Origin: Psilocybe azurescens
Taxonomy: Eukaryota; Basidiomycota; Agaricomycetes; Agaricales; Agrocybaceae
NCBI GenBank assembly: GCA_023853785.1
Contig: JAJIRX010000737.1
Location: 62,001 to 126,000 of the forward strand
DNA length: 64,000 bases
Direction of reading: 5' to 3'
Positions 59,602 through 64,000 of this stretch are shown piece after piece (the first letter of the stretch is position 1; the number at the start of each line of letters is the position of its first letter). The translations under genes were made by a program, and so were the position numbers. The notes under the pieces are model-generated. The model worked only from the letters and a program-made list of their open reading frames with translations, was not told the origin of the DNA and ran no database searches.

Positions 59602-62595
59602 TTAGTCCTCATCTATCCATTCATCATTATCATCCACATCCTGTAACTCCTGTTCATCATCACTAGTCTCTTCATCATCACTACTATCCTCCTCAATCTC
59701 CCATTCACCATTCAAAAATAAATCAACAGCATCTGAGAGTGCCTTCCTCTTCTCATCAGCCAATGTGGGTAATGCACCAGTAGCAAGATTCGGTGCTCCA
59801 GCAAGCTTAAAAGCTTCAGCTGGTCAGCCAGACAATTTCCTTTGAGCTTCATGACCTCCTCTTTGTCAAGTATTAACTCCAAATTTGCCAGCCGCTCTGC
59901 ATTATCATTCTTTGTCTTCTCAAGTTTCTCCTTCCTTGCTATTTTTTACTTGGCGTATATTGCGGGAAATCGACCAATGTCTTTGCGCCGCTGCTTCTCC
60001 TCTCCTTGAGACTCACGGGCAAGCATGCGTAGGTATTGATAGTCCTCTGGTTCTGTGAATTTTGCTGCCATAAATGCTTGTGTATTATTTTTGTAGAACA
60101 TGGCTAGTGCATTGTGATTGAGCAGTGTTAGCTGTGGCTGTCGACTCATGAGTTGCCGAAAAGACCCAAGGGCACCTTCATTCTCATCATTTATGGCTGG
60201 CAGCCATGCCAATTCTCTCTCCTCTGCAGTTGCTTCATCAATTAACCCTCCCTCAGCAAATTCAGATGTAAATCGCTCCCAAGTATTTGCTGCACCAGTG
60301 AAAAAAGCCACAAGCAAATCCTTAAAGTAAGGCAGTTGTTGGGCAACTTTGAGCACCTTGTTAACAACAGCAGAATTCTCCCATTCATCACCATTCAGAG
60401 ATGCAGTCAAGTGTGAGGAGGAAGCTCCAATGAGAATATCAGGGTTATCAATGATTTTTGCATGTGGTCATATACATGGTGATGAAGAGGACCAAGGTCA
60501 AGCATGTTCTGATCTTTGTCTCTGGATGTATGAATGGATTTCATGTAGGGGTATGAGACTGATTCAGCATATATGGCAAGGACAGCAAACTCAGCAAGAG
60601 TAGCATCACAGTGAAGGGCATTCCAAAGATTTTGCTCCATATGGTTAAACTGAGAGTTCTGCTTGTTTATGCGTAAATGTGTCAAAAACTCAATGAAGAC
60701 ATCTCTGTATAAAAGCAAGGCTGCAGCTGCATCACAATATGATTGGAAGCGATTGTTGGATGTGTCAGGGAATGTAAATGGAGTTCCAACATGCTCCCAC
60801 CACCAATAGCAAAAGACATCATGGTGTCCCTTCTTGTCATCCTTGTGATTGAAAATAGCACCAGCAATTTGAGCTGCCTTAATTGCACCACGGGCAGACT
60901 TCTCAAATGCACGTTGCTGGGCTAGTGTAGGTACATCCACCTTCCCCAAGAGCTGTGGTCCGGCTCTTGGACAACTGAATCATTATCCCGATTAGCAAGA
61001 AGAACAGGTCTTGGCAATTTGAGCACATCCCATAGTGCTGACATGGCTGCATATCCACCACGGACTGTGTTAAGATCCTTGTGGCATCCACAACCTGCCC
61101 AGATAAAGAGGCGAAGAAACCGCTGCTCATTCTCTTCAAGATCCTCAAATGCTTCCTTTCCAAGTTTGGCCACTATTCCCTCTACCATCTTTGCCCGCTT
61201 ATCAGCTTTCACATTGTCAGATAATGTATTCCACTTGGATTGTCCACCCATTGTCTTAATCATTTTCTTCTCTGCCTCATTGAAGAGCTTGTTGATTTCC
61301 TCCATTGACAATCCTAACATTGCTTCCCCACCAAGATGCTGATCCACAGCCCAAGCTTTAAGCTCTTCAAGTAGCCGTGCATCCTTCTTTTCTTTTGCAT
61401 AATGATCTGTGTTCATCCCAACAAGCTTGATCAGAAGCTCAATAAACTTGACAAGCCTTCCTACACGCTTGCCAAATGGACTGCCATTATAGAGATCAAT
61501 GATTTTTAAGAGTATTTTCCCAATCAATCATGGCCTCTTCACTTGGTCCATCCCGTGATGATTGAATTCCAAGAAAACGTGTAGCTCGTTGTTTTGCTGT
61601 GCCAGCAGATGACAGTGATGTATAATCTTCAACAGGGAGATGAACATGTCGGGAGTTATAATTGATACTGCGGTGTCCAGTTCCATCAGCACTGAAGGTC
61701 ATGCTTTTGCATTTGCCATTTCATAACCAAGCTGAATTTGAGCTGCAAAATATCCTTCACGAATAACACGTGCAATGCTTGGAGGGCTGATAGTACCAAC
61801 AGGTGTAATTCCTGCTGAATGAAGCACAGAAAAGATCACCTCATTGACATAGTTCCTTGAACATCCAGCTTTGACAAGTAGGCGCACTACATTTTGGGTT
61901 TCTTCAGTGAAGACACCTTTTTCATCAGATGATGAGTGGATGTCTCCTGCTTCACCTTTGCTTTTGCAGCTGCAACTGCACGAGCTACAGATTTATGCAA
62001 ACGTGAAGCCTCTCTTTTCAGTGCAGCAAGATTCAAATTGGCTATCTCTAATTTTGATTGAGCCTTGTCAATCCTGGGATGTCCAGCAAGCCATTGAATG
62101 TGAAAGTTCCATCTGAAGGCCATTATTGGCTTTTGTAAGCAGTGAAAGAGCTTGTTCAGAATCCTTGGATTTCCTTGAAAGGCGAGCAGACAGTTCTTTC
62201 TCAGCATACACAAGGATCTCCTTCTGCTGCTCAAGCCAGTCAATCTTGGCAGAACCACGGTTTGCTTTTTGGCTGACTCCATCGCGGAGACTATGATATG
62301 TAGCTTCTTGCTTAGATCGCCAATGAGAAACCTCACCCATAAGCTGGGCACACTTTTCCCTGGAAATCTCCAGATCAGAATGCAGGCTCTCACACTCTAA
62401 ACTCTTCTGAGCAAGCTGCTGCTCTAACTCATTATTGCTGGCGAGTGCCTCCCTCAGTTGATCCCAGAGATCCTCAGCTGCAGTCTCAGAACCAAGAGCA
62501 GCACGCTTCTGAGTCATAGATCCAAGAGCTTTCATCCGAGCTTGCTCTCGTTGCTGGTGAGATTTTTGGGAGGCATAGCTGGGGTTTTCTGGCAT
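59602..62595 (-). pseudogene. Transposase-like protein of the nested element, frame-shifted
   Basis: About 990 codons run over several frames. N-terminal: MPENPSYASQKSHQQREQAR, then a long coiled coil (ASNNELEQQLAQKSLECESL, DWLEQQKEILVYAEKELSAR). Middle: RNYVNEVIFSVLHSAGITPV, ARVIREGYFAAQIQLGYEMA and FSADGTGHRSINYNSRHVHL with a conserved-looking Asp, then IDLYNGSPFGKRVGRLVKFI and FIWAGCGCHKDLNTVRGGYA. C-terminal half: GTPFTFPDTSNNRFQSYCDA, ALHCDATLAEFAVLAIYAES, TWERFTSEFAEGGLIDEATA and NDENEGALGSFRQLMSRQPQ. An acidic tail ends ...WIDED at 59602. Proteins of this kind occur widely as hypothetical proteins in mushrooms (recollection, not checked). An RNase-H-like transposase with acids in SADG, CHKD or PDTS and NDENEG is my inference. 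Breaks are at about 62070-62100, 61890-61880, 61515, 60950 (two one-base shifts), 60430 and 59946. Confidence 0.6.
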
Positions 62596-62950
62596 GAGAA
62601 ATTGAGAATGAGTTAACAGATATTATGATACTCAGCCAAAAACATTGTTCATACCACGTATTCTGGGGAAAAATGTTGACAAATGTGGATATGTGATGAT
62701 GTGATTGAATGTCTATGCTTAAATGAGCTAAAAGTACAAATTAGAGCTTGCTAAAGGCTTACAACAGTGACTTTAATGCTTTTCTATGCAGAAAATATGA
62801 GAAAAAGGGTTGAAGTAGTGCAATTATATGACCTAGAGCAATGTGTAGTGGTGGAAAGTATGCAAAAGTACTCTAAATGAGAGCCAGGAGTGCACCATTC
62901 TTGATGCAGAGCCTTTGCAGCATGTTCTGCCGCCATTTAGTAACATGTGG

Positions 62951-63317
62951 AATGCCATCAGTGGCTGTGCCATGCCAAATTGGTGTCCCAAACACTATTT
63001 TGAACATAACTCAGCAACCAGAGCACCTATGCATATAATCTATATGAATTTTTGCTCATAATTTTTATCTGAATCGACCTACGGCACTTGTTTTTAATTG
63101 TCGACCATATGGCCAAGATATACGCAAAATAGAATGCCATCAGTGGCTGTGCCACGCCAAATTAGTATGCCAGATATGATTTTGAGTAGAACTCAGCAAC
63201 CAAGGCACCTATGCATATGGTTTGTAGGAGTATTTTGCTCATAATTTTGATATAAATCAAACTCCGGAACCAGAATTTTTAATTTTGGACCATATGTCCA
63301 AGATATACGTGAAAAAT
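62951..63317. repeat. Tandem direct repeat, two copies of about 182 bp
   Basis: Copy 1 starts at 62951 and copy 2 at 63133, each with aatgccatcagtggctgtgc. They share ctcagcaaccaNNgcacctatgcatat, ttttgctcataattttNAT and ccatatgNccaagatatacg. The similarity is roughly 80 percent by eye. They lie upstream of the transposase-like gene inside the nested element. Confidence 0.8.
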
Positions 63318-63339
63318 GGGCCATAAACATACATGGGGG

Positions 63340-63474
63340 CCGAAAATAAAAATTCCAGTTCGGAGTTCGATTCAGATTGAAATTTTGAGCAAAATACTCC
63401 TATAAATTATATGCATAGGGCGCATTGGTTGCCAAGTTCTATTCAAAATAAGGTAGAGGCACAGATTTGGCAGG
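63340..63474. repeat. Inverted third copy of the 182-bp repeat
   Basis: Read on the minus strand, this stretch matches the copy 2 core: GCCAAAT, GAACTTGGCAACCAATGCGC, CCTATGCATAT, AGGAGTATTTTGCTCA and AACTCCGAACTGGAATTTTT. It is about 25 bases from copy 2, so the pair can form a long hairpin with arms of about 135 bases. Confidence 0.75.
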
Positions 63475-63673
63475 GGAAACACACTCCTTTGCTTTTTGAC
63501 AACAATATTTAATATTTGAAAATTATACTCTTCTATTAACATCTAAAACACTTTTATGAACATAATGGCAACAGCAGATTTTTTATTATCATGTTGTGGA
63601 AAGCCCAAACACAATGTCTCATAGAAATTGTGGCATCACAGTAGTCACATGCGTGTCACATGCTCTCACCCTT

Positions 63674-63680
63674 AGTGGGG
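63674..63680. repeat. Target site duplication of nested element, right copy
   Basis: AGTGGGG is identical to 59374-59380. Confidence 0.75.
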
Positions 63681-64000
63681 ATTGGTCATCCCCACTTTAA
63701 GAGCTTTTCTGTGCCTTGGAGCTCAGTTCTCCTTTTGGAATCCCAGCATTTCCCCATTCTCGGGGATCAGTGGTTTTTCCTTTGTTTTTGGAGGTTCCTT
63801 CGCCGAGAGACTGAGACCATTCTCGGCGGACTTTCTTATTTCGGCGGGCAATCCGCTCTTTCTCTTCCTTAGTTAAGGAATTTTCGGCTTCTTTAATGGC
63901 CGAGTCTATTTCTGGTGAGCTTTCAATCACTCGTTTCTTAGCATGCTTGTTAAATTCTTTAGCAGAATTCTTACGGCGCGTAGCCGCTTCATGTCTCTTG
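63681..64000 (-). pseudogene. Gypsy gag N-terminal part (runs off the right edge)
   Basis: The minus strand reads KNSAKEFNKHAKKRVIESSP, EIDSAIKEAENSLTKEEKER, IARRNKKVRREWSQSLGEGT and DPREWGNAGIPKGELSSKAQ with KSS, then a TAA at 63697-63699. This is a basic, charged gag N-terminal extension. The frame is the same as that of gag resuming at 59380 once the nested element is removed. The true start lies beyond the window. Confidence 0.7.

Larger units (their letters stand above)
59381..63673 (-). mobile_element. Nested DNA transposon of an unfamiliar family, about 4.3 kb
   Basis: It interrupts the gypsy gag. Removing it together with one AGTGGGG copy joins QSPLKEAKKAAK in the same reading frame as the upstream KGELSSKAQKSS, apart from a single TAA just before the site. 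This shows it is an insertion and not part of the retrotransposon. It carries one long minus-strand gene (62595-59602) and a repeat-rich non-coding part on its right side (62600-63480). Terminal inverted repeats are weak. Subterminal TGAGACATTGT occurs in inverted orientation at 59448-59458 and 63611-63621, and CTGTGATG near both ends. The family is not one I can name (see findings). Confidence 0.75.
51031..64000 (-). mobile_element. Ty3/gypsy chromovirus LTR retrotransposon, degenerate, with nested DNA element
   Basis: On the minus strand the order is gag N-terminus (64000-63681), interruption by another element, rest of gag (59380-58311), nucleocapsid, spacer, protease, reverse transcriptase, RNase H, integrase, chromodomain-like end (52560), an extra frame (52403-51453) and the LTR (51327-51031). 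RT before integrase, the GPY/F module and the chromodomain place it in Ty3/gypsy chromoviruses. Frames are interrupted many times by one-base shifts and some stops, so this copy is probably not autonomous. It continues past the window's right edge. Confidence 0.88.

Overview
The window is nuclear DNA of a filamentous basidiomycete, very probably an agaricomycete mushroom. Genes are packed on both strands and interrupted by many 45-90 nt GT-AG introns. The window holds a class II ligninolytic peroxidase, a basidiomycete-type sesquiterpene synthase, F-box/LRR and DUF6534-type membrane protein families, a GAL80-like gene and a Ty3/gypsy chromovirus. No bacterial signatures, rRNA, CRISPR or convincing tRNA were seen.

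Layout. 1-1611 (-): 5' half of the exosome nuclease DIS3/RRP44, cut by the left edge. 2296-5583 (-): Upf1-like SF1 helicase. 6279-10521 (+): importin-13-like karyopherin. 11508-13196 (-): manganese peroxidase with an atypical Glu-Ser-Asp Mn site. 14098-15836: PIG-X/PBN1 gene, preceded by a broken partial copy of its own 5' end and an F-box remnant. 16147-18689 (-) and 19081-20066 (+): UBP6 and a BAP31/YET protein sharing a divergent promoter. 20370-21430: 1.06-kb non-autonomous DNA element. 21595-23157 (+): F-box protein. 24069-29323 (+): GH38 alpha-mannosidase AMS1. 29494-34732 (-): three tandem DUF6534-like genes, the middle one broken. 35440-37230 (-): eIF2 gamma. 39225-40350: decayed membrane protein gene. 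41031-41612: small unknown gene. 42496-43990 (+): terpene synthase. 44355-46100 (-): Cdc20/Cdh1-like APC/C activator. 46485-46998 (+): small membrane protein. 48056-49352 (+): GAL80-like pseudogene. 49462-50786 (-): AIF/FSP1-like oxidoreductase. 51031-64000 (-): degenerate Ty3/gypsy chromovirus carrying a nested 4.3-kb DNA element (59381-63673) with an unfamiliar transposase-like gene.

How it fits together. Most genes are core housekeeping: RNA decay, nuclear import, GPI anchoring, proteasome deubiquitination, ER membrane, translation initiation, vacuolar glycan turnover and the cell cycle. They are interspersed with lifestyle genes (peroxidase, terpene synthase) and fast-evolving families. 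They do not form one pathway or cluster. The right 13 kb is repeat territory.

A window-wide oddity is that many otherwise well-conserved genes lose frame by one base, mostly within short homopolymers (importin, peroxidase, BAP31 twice, AMS1, Cdc20-like twice, AIF-like). This looks more like residual assembly indels than mass pseudogenisation. The GAL80-like gene also carries a nonsense codon and is probably dead. The most novel-looking item is the nested element at 59381-63673. It is flanked by AGTGGGG duplications, and its removal rejoins the gag reading frame it interrupts.
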